DNA of 64,000 bases from Paenibacillus beijingensis (GTDB lineage: Bacteria > Bacillota > Bacilli > Paenibacillales > Paenibacillaceae), in the NCBI RefSeq assembly GCF_000961095.1, contig NZ_CP011058.1, positions 3,437,501-3,501,500 on the forward strand, read 5' to 3'. The position numbers and the translations under genes were made by a program. Below, one piece after another: positions 40,246-49,314 of the stretch (its first letter is position 1; each line of letters begins with the position of its first letter). The notes beneath the pieces were generated by a model. That model did no database searches, was not told where the DNA came from, and saw nothing but the letters and a program-made list of their open reading frames with translations.

Positions 40246-41103
40246 GTGCTTAAAGATTTTATTGCCCTCACGAAGCCCCGGATCGTGCAGATGAACGCGT
40301 TTGCAGCATTCGGCGGATTCTGGGTTGCGTCAAAATGGGATATTAACTGGCTGCTGCTCTTATACATGCTCATCGGCACATCGCTCACGATGGCGTCCGC
40401 ATGTGTCATTAACAATTATTGGGACCGCGAGCTGGATACGAAAATGGCGCGGACCCAGGGCCGCGCGCTTCCTTCGGGCAGAATGAAGCCGTCAACGGTC
40501 ATTTGGTACGGCATCATTCTCGGTGCCGCGGGACTGGTCATCCTTTTTACGCTCGTTAATGCGCTGGCCGGCTGGCTCGGCATTCTTGGCTGGTTCGTGT
40601 ACATTGTCATCTATACGATGTGGCTCAAACGCAGCTCGACCTGGAGCACATCGATCGGCGGGATTTCGGGCGCCATGCCGCCGGTTATCGGCTACTGTTC
40701 CGTTACCGGGCAGGTTGACGCCGGGGCCTGGCTGTTATTTGCTTTTCTGTTTCTGTGGCAGCCGGCCCACTTCTGGTCGCTTGCGATCCGCAAGGTGGAG
40801 GAATACCGCGCGGCAGGCTTCCCGCTGCTGCCAGTCGTCAAAGGCATCTCCCGCACCAAATGGCAGATGGTTCCGTATGTGCTGCTGCTCGTTCCGACAG
40901 TCATTCTGATGTACAGCTACGGGTATGTCGGACAGTGGTTTCTGTGGGTCAGCGCCATCTTCTCGGCCGGCTGGCTCGTCCATACCTTAACGGGACTGAA
41001 CACTTCCAACACGGAGAAATGGGCGAAAGTGAACTTCCTGATCTCCGTCAACTATTTAATGATTGTCTTTTTGCTGATGATTGCAGATACGAGCTGGTCC
41101 TAA
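40246..41103 (+). CDS. ctaB: Protoheme IX farnesyltransferase (heme O synthase)
   Basis: 285 residues, UbiA superfamily with about eight spans. The prenyl-diphosphate motif is NNYWDRELDTKMART (N-x3-D-x3-D), and the second motif is LRKVEEYRAAGFP-like (here IRKVEEYRAAGFPLLP). LTKPRIVQMNAFAAFGGFW at the start is typical of CtaB/CyoE. It adds a farnesyl group to heme B, giving heme O for terminal oxidases. CAGGAGG precedes GTG 40246. A Sco gene follows after 28 bases, so both serve oxidase assembly; ctaA lies 14 kb downstream. Confidence 0.95.
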   Translation: MLKDFIALTKPRIVQMNAFAAFGGFWVASKWDINWLLLLYMLIGTSLTMASACVINNYWDRELDTKMARTQGRALPSGRMKPSTVIWYGIILGAAGLVILFTLVNALAGWLGILGWFVYIVIYTMWLKRSSTWSTSIGGISGAMPPVIGYCSVTGQVDAGAWLLFAFLFLWQPAHFWSLAIRKVEEYRAAGFPLLPVVKGISRTKWQMVPYVLLLVPTVILMYSYGYVGQWFLWVSAIFSAGWLVHTLTGLNTSNTEKWAKVNFLISVNYLMIVFLLMIADTSWS

Positions 41104-41131
41104 ACTGTCCGAAAGCGGGGGGGAAAGCTTG

Positions 41132-41764
41132 ATGGCTTTCGCGCGTAAGCATGCTTTCAAAATTGCGGTTATCGCGCTGTGCGCGGCAATGGGAGTTTAT
41201 CTGCTTATGACGATGAGGGAGGATGCTCCGGCAAGCTTCCCCATGAACAACCCGGCACCGGAATTCGAGCTGGCCGACGCGCTTGGCGGCGGGAAGGTGA
41301 AGCTGTCCGATTCGGCCGGCAAAGTAAGGCTTGTTTATTTTTACTGGTCGAACTGTCCCGACGTTTGTCCGGTAACGACATTTATACTGTCCAAGGTGCA
41401 GGATGAGCTCAAGGCGAAAGGGCTGTTCGGCAGCAAGGCGGAGATCCAGTCGATCACGTTCGATCCGCAGCGCGATACGCCGGAAGCAATCCGTAAGTAC
41501 GCGGACAAGTTTCATGCGGATGCCGCAGGCTGGAAGTTTTTGCGCCATTCCGATGAATCGGCTTCCGCACAGCTTGTGAAGGATTTCGGTCTTGGGCTGA
41601 TGAAGGACGGTAAGGGGAATTTCACCCACAACGATTCCATCGTGCTCGTCGATCCGCAAGGCTCGATCCGGAAATATATTACCGGCGGAATGAACACGGA
41701 ATTGACGGCGGAAGAGAACGCCAAGGCCATCGTTTCGGATGTCACGAAGCTGCTCGCTTATTAA
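41132..41764 (+). CDS. Sco1/SenC-type oxidase assembly protein
   Basis: 210 residues. N-terminal membrane anchor (about 10-26), then a thioredoxin-like domain with the copper motif CPDVC (C75, C79), TFDPQRDTPEAIRKYA and the downstream histidine in FTHNDSIVLVD. Sco proteins deliver copper to, or reduce cysteines of, the CuA site of cytochrome oxidase. The domain faces outward. GGGGGGG precedes; ATG 41132 chosen, since earlier codons from 41081 overlap the ctaB stop region. BsSco (YpmQ) is the closest known type. Confidence 0.92.
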   Translation: MAFARKHAFKIAVIALCAAMGVYLLMTMREDAPASFPMNNPAPEFELADALGGGKVKLSDSAGKVRLVYFYWSNCPDVCPVTTFILSKVQDELKAKGLFGSKAEIQSITFDPQRDTPEAIRKYADKFHADAAGWKFLRHSDESASAQLVKDFGLGLMKDGKGNFTHNDSIVLVDPQGSIRKYITGGMNTELTAEENAKAIVSDVTKLLAY

Positions 41765-41824
41765 AACGAACCTGCTGCAGCCTGAAGGCGGGGCATGGCG
41801 GCGGGGAAAAGGTGAACCGACGTC

Positions 41825-42747
41825 ATGATATTTTTATCGATATTATGGAACAATGTGCTGCCGCTCTCCATCATGATTGCGCTCGGAATCCTTTTGCAGC
41901 GCATTTTTGCGCTCGACATTCGTACACTGTCAAAACTGAATTTTTATTTGTTTTCTCCGGCAGTCATATTCGATCTGCTCTATACGACCGAAATTTCGGC
42001 CGGGCTGATCGGCCAGGTGCTGTTGTTTGTGACCGTGTTTATGCTGCTGCAGTACGGACTTCTGGAAGCGGTTATCCGGCTGCGCGGTCTGCGCGGCGGA
42101 TGCGCGCGACGATGCGCGGCAGCGTACTGTTCTATAACAGCGCCAATTACGGCATTCCGCTCAACCAGCTCGCTTTTGCCGGCAATCCGGTTACGCTCGC
42201 GGTTCAGGTGGTCATTATGATGGTGCAGTCGCTGCTCCCGAATACATACGGCATTTACAGCGTCAACGCCCACAAGAACGACATTCGGGCGATCTGGCGC
42301 GTCATCGTTTCACAGCCGATTATTTATGTCATTCCGCTGGCCTTTGCGCTCCGCGGATTTTCAGTGCCGCTGCCGGGCTTTATCGAGACGCCGGTCGGGT
42401 ATTTGGCGGACGCATTTATCGGAACCGCGCTCATTACGCTCGGCGTTCAGCTTGGCTCGATGAAGGGGATGGCGGGCCGCATTCGCACTGCGGACCTGCT
42501 GCTGTCGGTATCAGCAAGGCTTGTCGCAGGGCCGGCGCTCGCTGCGCTGACGGTATGGGCGCTTGGAATTGACGGCATCATTGCCCAGGCGCTGATCGTG
42601 TCATCAGCTGTTCCGACATCGCTGAGCAGCGTGCTGCTGGCCGTCGAATTCGACAATGAACCGGAATTTGCTTCGCAGGCGGTGCTGGCCTCGACCGTGC
42701 TCAGCATTTTCACCGTCACCCTTGTCATCGCGATGCTTCAAATTTGA
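41825..42747 (+). pseudogene. AEC-family transporter gene with -1 frameshift
   Basis: Two overlapping frames together encode a complete auxin-efflux-carrier family protein. The first frame (from ATG 41825) gives the first three spans (IMIALGILLQRIFALDIRTLSKLNFYLFSP) to about 42097. The second frame continues with SVLFYNSANYGIPLNQLAF, ITLGVQLGSMKG and the final spans to 42747. The switch falls in a GCGCGGCGG stretch near 42092-42100 and equals one missing base. Intact members have about 305 residues, as the joined product would. It may be a true inactivation or a sequencing error in GC-rich DNA; the rest is well preserved, which favours a recent event or error. Confidence 0.85.
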
Positions 42748-43112
42748 TCTTCCTTCGTCCAGCGGATGGCCGAATCCGGCTCGGGATAACGTACATATTG
42801 CTCCAGCCCCGCCTTTTCAAGCTGCTCGATCAAATATTCGGGCGGCGTTTTCTCGACGCCGGGATAGCCTTTGCGGGTATAAATATGCTCGGCGTCCGGG
42901 AACAGATCGCGCAATATGCCGCGGATACGCTTGCCCGATGAATCGTTGTCGGTAAAAACATACACCTGCCGGTCGCCCACCTGCTTGCGCAGCGTTTCGA
43001 GCTGCTGTGTGCCGGGCGTACCATACGTGCAATAAATCGCAATCTCCTCACCCAGTACGAGCCTCAGCCGGCTGCGATCGTTTTTACCCTCCACAATGAT
43101 GGCCGCCTCCAT
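42738..43112 (-). CDS. Toprim domain protein (YusF-like)
   Basis: 124 residues forming a single Toprim domain: AAIIVEGKNDRSRL (catalytic Glu), YCTYGTPGTQQLETLR, VYVFTDNDSSGKRIR (DxD-type DND) and AEHIYTRKGYPGVEKTPPEYL. Such stand-alone Toprim proteins resemble RNase M5 and B. subtilis YusF; RNA or DNA phosphodiester chemistry is likely but the substrate is unknown. Its 3' end overlaps the end of the AEC gene by 10 bases in convergent orientation. Confidence 0.87.
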   Translation of the reverse strand: MEAAIIVEGKNDRSRLRLVLGEEIAIYCTYGTPGTQQLETLRKQVGDRQVYVFTDNDSSGKRIRGILRDLFPDAEHIYTRKGYPGVEKTPPEYLIEQLEKAGLEQYVRYPEPDSAIRWTKEDQI

Positions 43113-43172
43113 AAAAATCCGCTCCCTCTCCCGCGTATGTTAATCAATAGGGCTTGTCCTTATACATATACA

Positions 43173-43198
43173 AAAAAAGGCTTGCCCGCGCAAGCCTG
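43173..43198 (-). terminator. Minus-strand terminator after the YjcZ-type gene
   Basis: AGGCTTGC-CCGC-GCAAGCCT stem (43179-43198) followed on the minus strand by seven T (A-run 43173-43179). A further stem CAGGGGC/GCCCCTG (43263-43282) lies directly after the YjcZ-type stop. Confidence 0.85.
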
Positions 43199-43285
43199 AA
43201 AATCGGAATAAGATCCGTACAAGAGTTTTTTCTTCTATGGAAGGTTCGCTTGCAAAGAGAGGCAGGGGCGGTTAAGCCCCTGTCA

Positions 43286-43414
43286 TTAATACCAGCAAAT
43301 GGCGCTGAGGATAATGACCAGCAGGATGAACAAAACAAGAACAGTACCGGGAGTAGTACATACTCCACCAACGGCAGGGTATTGATCGTTATCATGACCT
43401 TTTCCGTATGACAT
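43286..43414 (-). CDS. YjcZ-type sporulation small membrane peptide
   Basis: 42 residues: a short polar start (MSYGKGHDNDQYPAVGG) and one C-terminal span (TVLVLFILLVIILSAICWY). This is the layout of the YjcZ/YczM family of tiny sporulation-associated membrane peptides in Bacillales, which usually have GGYGGGFALIVVLFILL-like sequence. GAGGGGTG precedes ATG 43414; a longer open frame upstream (to 43537) has no homology. The Cys residues at about 19 and 40 are less usual. Confidence 0.8.
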   Translation of the reverse strand: MSYGKGHDNDQYPAVGGVCTTPGTVLVLFILLVIILSAICWY

Positions 43415-43543
43415 AGGTAAGTCACCCCTCTTACTCCGAATTAAATCGTCCGGCCCGATCGTGGAATGCTCCGCTCCCGAACCATCCGACACAATGGTAG
43501 TATATGTACCCTGTAGATAGCCGCCCTGTGCAAACACCCAGGT

Positions 43544-44788
43544 TCAAGTAAAATGGGTGCGAGCGGATATTTTCCGTCCGCCGCCGTGAAAAGGCAGGAG
43601 CGTGACGGCAAGCATGAGAACAACGAACGAAATATAGTACGGGGATACGAGGTGCCGTAAATGTCCGGCGAGCATCGGGCCCAGAAAGGAACCGACCGAA
43701 AACGCGATCGACAGAAAAGAAAACGTCCGGCCGTAACGCGAACTGCCGCTCAGCTCGATCAGCAGCGTGGACAAGGCGGGAAAAATGATTCCTTTGGCCA
43801 TCCCGACCAGCAGCAGCATAAGGGCAAACGGTGCACCGACCCCAAAGGCAATTGCAAAATAAACAAGCGCCAGCATGAACGCCCCCCAGAGCGAGCGGCG
43901 GAAGGCGGACAGCCGGTTCAGGAACAGCATCGACAGCGTAATGAGCCCGCCCGCGCTGACAACGGAAAACAAGAGACCAGTCGTCATGATCCCTTCCTTG
44001 GTCGTATTCATGAGCGGCAGCTCAAACGAAAGAATGCCCTGGGAGCAGCTAAGCGCAACCGGGAGCAGAAATACAAGCCATGGATAGGAACGGGACGAAT
44101 CGCTTCCGTGCGGCAGCTCCGCTGCTGCCGGAGCGGTATGGGAGGCCAGCGAGAGTCTATTTCTGCCGGCGCGGCCGCCGCGTTCTGAACGGGGACCAAT
44201 TGCGGCAGCTTTGCCGGGCTGGACGTTCGAATACGTCTCAGCCGGTTGATCTCGGACGAACAGCAGCGCGCATACGGCGGTTGCGATCAGGATCCAGCCA
44301 AGCAGATAGAAGGCCATCGTGAACCCGAGCTTGGCAACCAGATAAGCACCGGCAGCGGGGGAGAAAACCGAAGCGAGCGTGTGCACCAGCCCGTTGCCGG
44401 CCATCAGCTTCCCCTGCTGCTCGCTGCTGCGGGCCATCCGCGCGAGCAGCGCCATGCAGGCTGGAGAAAGGAAAGCCAGCACAAAGCCGCTGATCGAGCG
44501 GAGCACGAGCAGCTGCCACGGATTGGCGGCGCGCGATTGCAGCAGCAGAATAATGCCCGCTCCGAGCAGGCTGAATACAATGAACATACGGCTGCCGTAA
44601 CGGTCGACGCTGAAGCCGGCAATCATGTTGCCGGGCAGATGGGTGATGGAATATAAACCCATCATCAGCCCGATAAATGACGGAGCGGCGCCAAGCGAAA
44701 CGGCGTACGGCGTCAGAATAGGGTACTGGGCATGAAGATCGAAGAACGCAACGAACAGAAACAGGTAAAGCCACACGGCCGTTTTCAT
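43544..44788 (-). CDS. Major facilitator superfamily transporter
   Basis: 414 residues with 12 predicted spans and a central cytoplasmic loop of about 50 residues rich in Arg, Gly and Ser (about 195-240). The MFS loop 2-3 motif appears as GFSVDRYGSRMFIV (G-x3-DRxG), and MGLYSITHLPGN precedes it. It resembles multidrug or sugar-efflux permeases; substrate cannot be told. AAAGGAGG precedes the ATG. Stands alone between terminator-like sequences. Confidence 0.9.
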   Translation of the reverse strand: MKTAVWLYLFLFVAFFDLHAQYPILTPYAVSLGAAPSFIGLMMGLYSITHLPGNMIAGFSVDRYGSRMFIVFSLLGAGIILLLQSRAANPWQLLVLRSISGFVLAFLSPACMALLARMARSSEQQGKLMAGNGLVHTLASVFSPAAGAYLVAKLGFTMAFYLLGWILIATAVCALLFVRDQPAETYSNVQPGKAAAIGPRSERGGRAGRNRLSLASHTAPAAAELPHGSDSSRSYPWLVFLLPVALSCSQGILSFELPLMNTTKEGIMTTGLLFSVVSAGGLITLSMLFLNRLSAFRRSLWGAFMLALVYFAIAFGVGAPFALMLLLVGMAKGIIFPALSTLLIELSGSSRYGRTFSFLSIAFSVGSFLGPMLAGHLRHLVSPYYISFVVLMLAVTLLPFHGGGRKISARTHFT

Positions 44789-44880
44789 GCTTAGCCTCCT
44801 TTCTTATTCACCACACTTACTTGTACGTGGACAGGGGGCCGGATATGTCTACCGCTTCCGTCCCCGCTTCCCGGCAGCGT

Positions 44881-44909
44881 TTACGCTCTGTCCCCTGTAG
44901 GTTATAATG
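44881..44909 (+). promoter_or_regulatory. Sigma-A promoter for the 44959-48837 genes
   Basis: TTTACG (44881-44886), 17-base spacer, TATAAT (44904-44909), 50 bases before the first start codon. Confidence 0.65.
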
Positions 44910-44958
44910 GGAGGTAAATGAATTTTTTTTGTAAAACCAGAGGGGGTACTTCAAAGCA

Positions 44959-45396
44959 ATGGATATACAATACGATTGGACGACATGGAGTCAGTTTTTC
45001 AAGGAAAACTGGATCGTGCTCGCAGTGGCTCTCGTCATTTTGCTGGCCGTGATCGGCATTGTGAAGACAGTCGCCAAGTGGGCGCTCGTGGCGGTCATCG
45101 TAATCGGCATCGTTGTTTACAGCGGATACAACCTGCAGGATTTGAAGGATTTGGGCACGAAGGTGACGGACTCGGTCAAGGAGCAGGCGGTTAATGCGAT
45201 GATCGGGGAAGCGCAGGATGCCACTTATACGAATAACGGCGACGGCACATACACCGTCAAAACGAAAAACGTCGAATTAACGGGCAAAATTGGGGGCAGC
45301 GAGGTAGCCGTATCGTATCGCGGCACTTCGCTCGGCACCTGGAAAATAGATCAAACGATTCGAGGATTGATTGACCGGGCCAAAAACGATGTATAA
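44959..45396 (+). CDS. Membrane protein of unknown function, upstream of transglutaminase gene
   Basis: 145 residues. Two close spans (about 19-36 and 39-55: IVLAVALVILLAVIGIVKTV, WALVAVIVIGIVVYSGY), then an outward or inward soluble part with a helix (DLKDLGTKVTDSVKEQAVNAMI) and a small beta domain (GDGTYTVKTKNVELTGKIGGSEVAVSYRG, partly quoted). No family recognised. It is 27 bases upstream of a membrane-bound transglutaminase-like gene and probably co-transcribed, so may work with it in the envelope. Confidence 0.78.
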   Translation: MDIQYDWTTWSQFFKENWIVLAVALVILLAVIGIVKTVAKWALVAVIVIGIVVYSGYNLQDLKDLGTKVTDSVKEQAVNAMIGEAQDATYTNNGDGTYTVKTKNVELTGKIGGSEVAVSYRGTSLGTWKIDQTIRGLIDRAKNDV

Positions 45397-45423
45397 CCGC
45401 ACGGCTTCCAGGAGGTGCTTGAC

Positions 45424-46581
45424 ATGACATCATGGGCGGATATGCTGCTGAAGTTGGAACCGGTTGCGCTGCTTGTGCTGCTGATCCTGCTCGGATCGTT
45501 TATGCAGGGATTGTTCCGCGGCGCTTCCGGTTCGGCAAACCGGCTGTTTATATTTTTGTGGGAGGGCGTGCTGCTGGTCGTCTCCCTCTTTCTGGCCGGA
45601 AGGATTGCGGGGGCTGCTTCTGCGCCCGTCCGCAATTGGCTGATGGCAAGCGTAGAGGTTCCCGCCCGGCAGCTCGGCGCTTTGGAACAAGCATGGTATA
45701 CGTTCGCCACAAGCGTTCGCGACTTCGCGATGCTTCGTTTCGGCGTTTTGTTTCTGATCGCTTACATGCTGCTGCGGTTTCTGTTTTCTTTTCTGAGTCC
45801 GCTCGCCTGGATGCTCTTTGCCGGCCTGTCCGGCGGCCTGAAGGCGGGGGAGAAGACGATTCCGGGAGGGCGGGTCATCAGCAGGCTGACCGGCGCGCTG
45901 ATCGGCGTGCTGCATGGGGCTGCCCGCTCGCTCGTACTGATCGCGATATTGTTCATCTATGTTTCCTTGTTCCCGGTCGCTCCGTTTACGGACGGCATTA
46001 AAGCTTCCCCGGTATATAAAGAAGCGTCCGCGAAGCTGCTGCAGCCGGTAGCGGGACAAGTGTTAGAGAAGAGCGGACCGGTCATTACGAAGGCGGTCGG
46101 CGATGAATTTCAACAAATCTTGCAGCGCAAGTATGAAATTATCGATTATAACATTCCGTCCGATATTAACGGCGCCGCCAAAGAGATCGTCAATGGGAAA
46201 CAGACGGACGAGGAGCGGGCGCGCGCTCTTTATGACTGGCTCGGCGATCGCATCGCCTACGATTGGGATAAGGCGAACAACTATATTAACAACGGCGTTT
46301 GGAAGGAGCAGACGCCCGAGGAGACGTTTGCGACGCGCAAGGGCGTCTGCATCGATACGGCGCGCCTGTATGCGGTAATGGCGCGGTCGGTCGGCCTTGA
46401 AGTGCGCGTCGTCACCGGTCAAGGTGCGGACGGCAGGGGCGGCTTTGGTCCGCATGCCTGGAACGAAGTGAAGCTGGCGGACGACGGCGGCAGGTGGGTT
46501 CCGCTGGACGCGACATGGGCTTCCTCCGGCGACTGGTTCGACACGCCCGATTTTGACAAAACCCATTTTCGGGAAGTGTAG
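45424..46581 (+). CDS. Membrane-anchored transglutaminase-like protein
   Basis: 385 residues. About four or five spans in the first 190 residues, of the CvpA kind, then a transglutaminase-core domain. The catalytic triad is visible: Cys309 (RKGVCID), His344 (FGPHAWNEV) and Asp362 (VPLDATW). TG-core proteins in bacteria act as cysteine proteases, amidases or cross-linking enzymes. The domain probably lies outside. GGAGG is 8 bases before ATG 45424. A class B PBP gene follows 141 bases later; a wall or spore-envelope function is plausible. Confidence 0.9.
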   Translation: MTSWADMLLKLEPVALLVLLILLGSFMQGLFRGASGSANRLFIFLWEGVLLVVSLFLAGRIAGAASAPVRNWLMASVEVPARQLGALEQAWYTFATSVRDFAMLRFGVLFLIAYMLLRFLFSFLSPLAWMLFAGLSGGLKAGEKTIPGGRVISRLTGALIGVLHGAARSLVLIAILFIYVSLFPVAPFTDGIKASPVYKEASAKLLQPVAGQVLEKSGPVITKAVGDEFQQILQRKYEIIDYNIPSDINGAAKEIVNGKQTDEERARALYDWLGDRIAYDWDKANNYINNGVWKEQTPEETFATRKGVCIDTARLYAVMARSVGLEVRVVTGQGADGRGGFGPHAWNEVKLADDGGRWVPLDATWASSGDWFDTPDFDKTHFREV

Positions 46582-46722
46582 CGAAAGTTCCGGGGGATTC
46601 TGCCGTATCTCGGCAAAACCGAATGGAGACCAGAATCGTTATTGTATCAAGATGTCATTCGATCAGGGATATTGAGATCAATATTGGTTTATTGCGAATG
46701 CAGCAAGGAGTGATCAGTTCAA

Positions 46723-48837
46723 GTGCATGAAGATGATCCGCAGAAGCGGGATGTCGTTAACCGGCGAAATTTCTCGCTGCGGTTGAACGTGTTTTTTTTC
46801 GCCGCGTTTTTTCTATTCAGCGTTCTTATTGTGCGGCTGGCGATTTTGCAGTTTGTAGAGGGACCTTCTCTTTCCAAGGAAGAGAGCAGCATGGGAACCC
46901 GGAATGTGAAAATTCCGCCCATCCGCGGCGACATTTACGATTCATCGGGCTACCCGATTGCGTATTCGACGTCGACGCAGTCGCTTTATTTTACGATCCA
47001 GACCGGATTCAAGACGGAGGAAGCCAAGTCGCTCGCCAACAAGCTGGAAGCCGCATTTACCAAATACGGCAATCCGGCGAAAGCGATGACGGTCGACGAC
47101 ATCATCCGGCAGATGGATTTGGGTTTCAAGCAGAACACGGTATCCGTTCCGCGCCGGATTAAGTCGGGCCTCACCAACGAAGAAATCGCCTACTTTTCGG
47201 AGCACAGGGACGAATTTCCGAGCATCGACATCGTCGAGGAGAGCGTCCGCAATTACGACAAAAGCACGATCGCGGTCCAGCTCGTCGGTTATTTGAAGAA
47301 GTACAGGGGCGTCAAAGACAGCGTCGACAAGTATAAGGAAATGAAGGCCGAGGAAGACCCCAAGCTTCAATATCTCGATGACGAAGAGGTCGGCATGGAC
47401 GGTCTGGAAATGCTGTACCAGGACGTGCTGCGCGGCAAGAACGGGTTGAAATCGTATCCGGTCAACGCTGCCAGCCGCATCATCGGGCCGGTGCAAATTA
47501 CGAACCCTGAGCGGGGAGACGATCTGTACCTGACCTTGAACAAAAACGTTCAAATGGCGGCCGAGCAGGCGATCACCGACCAGCTCTACAAGCTGAAGCA
47601 TGCGACGAGCGTGCCCCTAAGAGAGGGAAACCAGGCGACGACCGGCTATGCGGTGGCGATGGAAGTAAAGACCGGCAAAGTGATCGCGATGGCGAGCATG
47701 CCGGATTATGATCCGAATGTATGGTCCGGCGGCAAAATCAGTCAGGAGGATCTGAAAAACATCCAGTACTTTCAGTCAAACGGCGCGATCCGTCAAGTAT
47801 ACCCGCCTTACGACGATGCGAAGCAGCGCAACCGTCATCCGTCTTCGCTGGTGCCGCTCGGATCGACGCAAAAACCGTTGACGGTGCTGATCGGATTGAA
47901 AGAGGATCTGTATTCGACGGATTTTGTATATCATGATTCCGGCGTGTTCTCGTTCGGTAAAAAAGGGTACCAGGTATCCGTTCGCAACTCTTCCAATCAC
48001 GCATACGGTCCCATCGACCCGGCGATGTCAATCGCCCACTCCTCCAACACGTTCATGTCGGAGATGATCGGCAACAAGCTGTACATGAAATACGGCAGAA
48101 AAGGCGTCGACATTTGGGACGGCTACGTCAAGCAGTTCGGCCTGGGCGTCTCGACGGAAAGCGGGCTGCCGGGCGAGTCCAAAGGCGTCGTCGATTATTA
48201 CCACGAAGCCGACAGCGGCAGCGCGCAATCGGCGCTCATTTATGCCTCGTTCGGCCAGCAGGGCCGTTATACGGCGCTGCAGCTGGCGCAATATGCGGCG
48301 GCGCTCGGCAGCCGCGGCAAGCGGATGCAGCCGCAGTTCGTGAACGAAATCAAGGATGCGGACGGCAATGTCGTTCAGTCGTTTAAGCCGAAAGTGCTTA
48401 ACTCGGTGACGTATCCGGATTCGTACTGGAACGAGATTTTCCGCGGCATGTCGAAAGTTTCGGTGCAGGGCTTTGATGGCGCGAACTACTCGTTCCTGCG
48501 TAAAACCGGTACGTCCGAGCAAGATGTAGGCGACCGCAAAAAGGTCGAAAACGCCGTATTTATCGCACTGGCCCCGGCGGAGAATCCGGTAATCGCCGTG
48601 TCGGTCGTCATTCCCGACGGCGGCTTCGGCGGATACGGCGCCGCTCCTGTCGCGCGGCAAATTATCGACGCTTACGACGATTACATCGGCCTGAACGGAA
48701 CGCCGCGCAAGGCGGCGAACGCGCCCGCCTCGGGCGGGGCAGCGGGCAACGCTTCGGCAGGCACGGCCCCGGCAGGCACGGCGGCAACCGGTACGGCTAA
48801 CACTGATACGGCCGCAGCGGCGGGGGCGGCTCGTTAA
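46723..48837 (+). CDS. Class B penicillin-binding protein (D,D-transpeptidase)
   Basis: 704 residues. One N-terminal span (about 20-44), dimerisation/pedestal domain beginning PPIRGDIYDSSGYPIAYS, then a transpeptidase domain with S381-T-Q-K384 (SxxK), S440-S-N442 (SxN) and K594-T-G (KTG). It resembles PbpA/PBP2-type monofunctional enzymes that cross-link peptidoglycan outside the membrane. The last 40 residues after the domain are a low-complexity Ala/Gly/Thr/Ser tail. It is not in a dcw or rod cluster here. GTG start with AAGGAG about 12 bases upstream. The catalytic SxxK is in the uncommon form STQK. Confidence 0.94.
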   Translation: MHEDDPQKRDVVNRRNFSLRLNVFFFAAFFLFSVLIVRLAILQFVEGPSLSKEESSMGTRNVKIPPIRGDIYDSSGYPIAYSTSTQSLYFTIQTGFKTEEAKSLANKLEAAFTKYGNPAKAMTVDDIIRQMDLGFKQNTVSVPRRIKSGLTNEEIAYFSEHRDEFPSIDIVEESVRNYDKSTIAVQLVGYLKKYRGVKDSVDKYKEMKAEEDPKLQYLDDEEVGMDGLEMLYQDVLRGKNGLKSYPVNAASRIIGPVQITNPERGDDLYLTLNKNVQMAAEQAITDQLYKLKHATSVPLREGNQATTGYAVAMEVKTGKVIAMASMPDYDPNVWSGGKISQEDLKNIQYFQSNGAIRQVYPPYDDAKQRNRHPSSLVPLGSTQKPLTVLIGLKEDLYSTDFVYHDSGVFSFGKKGYQVSVRNSSNHAYGPIDPAMSIAHSSNTFMSEMIGNKLYMKYGRKGVDIWDGYVKQFGLGVSTESGLPGESKGVVDYYHEADSGSAQSALIYASFGQQGRYTALQLAQYAAALGSRGKRMQPQFVNEIKDADGNVVQSFKPKVLNSVTYPDSYWNEIFRGMSKVSVQGFDGANYSFLRKTGTSEQDVGDRKKVENAVFIALAPAENPVIAVSVVIPDGGFGGYGAAPVARQIIDAYDDYIGLNGTPRKAANAPASGGAAGNASAGTAPAGTAATGTANTDTAAAAGAAR

Positions 48838-48898
48838 ACTCCGGCAATTGCAAGCAGATGACCCGGCGAATGTTGGATAAGCATCAACGATCGTACTG

Positions 48899-48941
48899 CC
48901 CTTCGAACGCTGCAATCGTTCTGCACCGAAGGGGTAATTTT
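48899..48941 (+). terminator. Terminator of the PBP gene
   Basis: CCCTTCG (48899-48905) pairs with CGAAGGG (48927-48933), followed by TAATTTTT. Confidence 0.65.
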
Positions 48942-49138
48942 TGAAATACATGCGATCGTACATCTTTTTTCTTTTTATATCAAGACTTTGTTAAAATTCC
49001 TCCAAAACCGAAACTACTTTTTTTGTCAACTCCATCTCACGTTCAGGCCATAAAAGCCTGGAATTCCTGTACGATCAGGTATTCTCTCCAGACATGAGAT
49101 TTCGATGGATAAAGCCTGCACCGATGCAGGTTTAGCGA

Positions 49139-49190
49139 AGGACCTCCAATTCACCCCGCTTTGCCGGCGGTGTGAATTGGAGGTCCTTTT
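49139..49190. terminator. Very strong hairpin with T-run in gene-free region
   Basis: AGGACCTCCAATTCAC (49139-49154) pairs over all 16 bases with GTGAATTGGAGGTCCT (49172-49187), the loop itself can form CCGC/GCGG, and TTTT follows. It is 300 bases after the PBP stop and before a decayed minus-strand gene. It could stop transcripts from either side. Between 48942 and 49138 I see only a small CCTGC/GCAGG stem near 49118. Confidence 0.82.
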
Positions 49191-49314
49191 GCGTCAATAG
49201 AGGATGTTCCGAAATTGACGATACCAGAGGGATAGGGTATCTCGTCTACTTTACCCATCCAAGCGGAATGATTACAATGTTTCTCAAGCAGAATCGACGC
49301 ACAGTAACTTGGAC

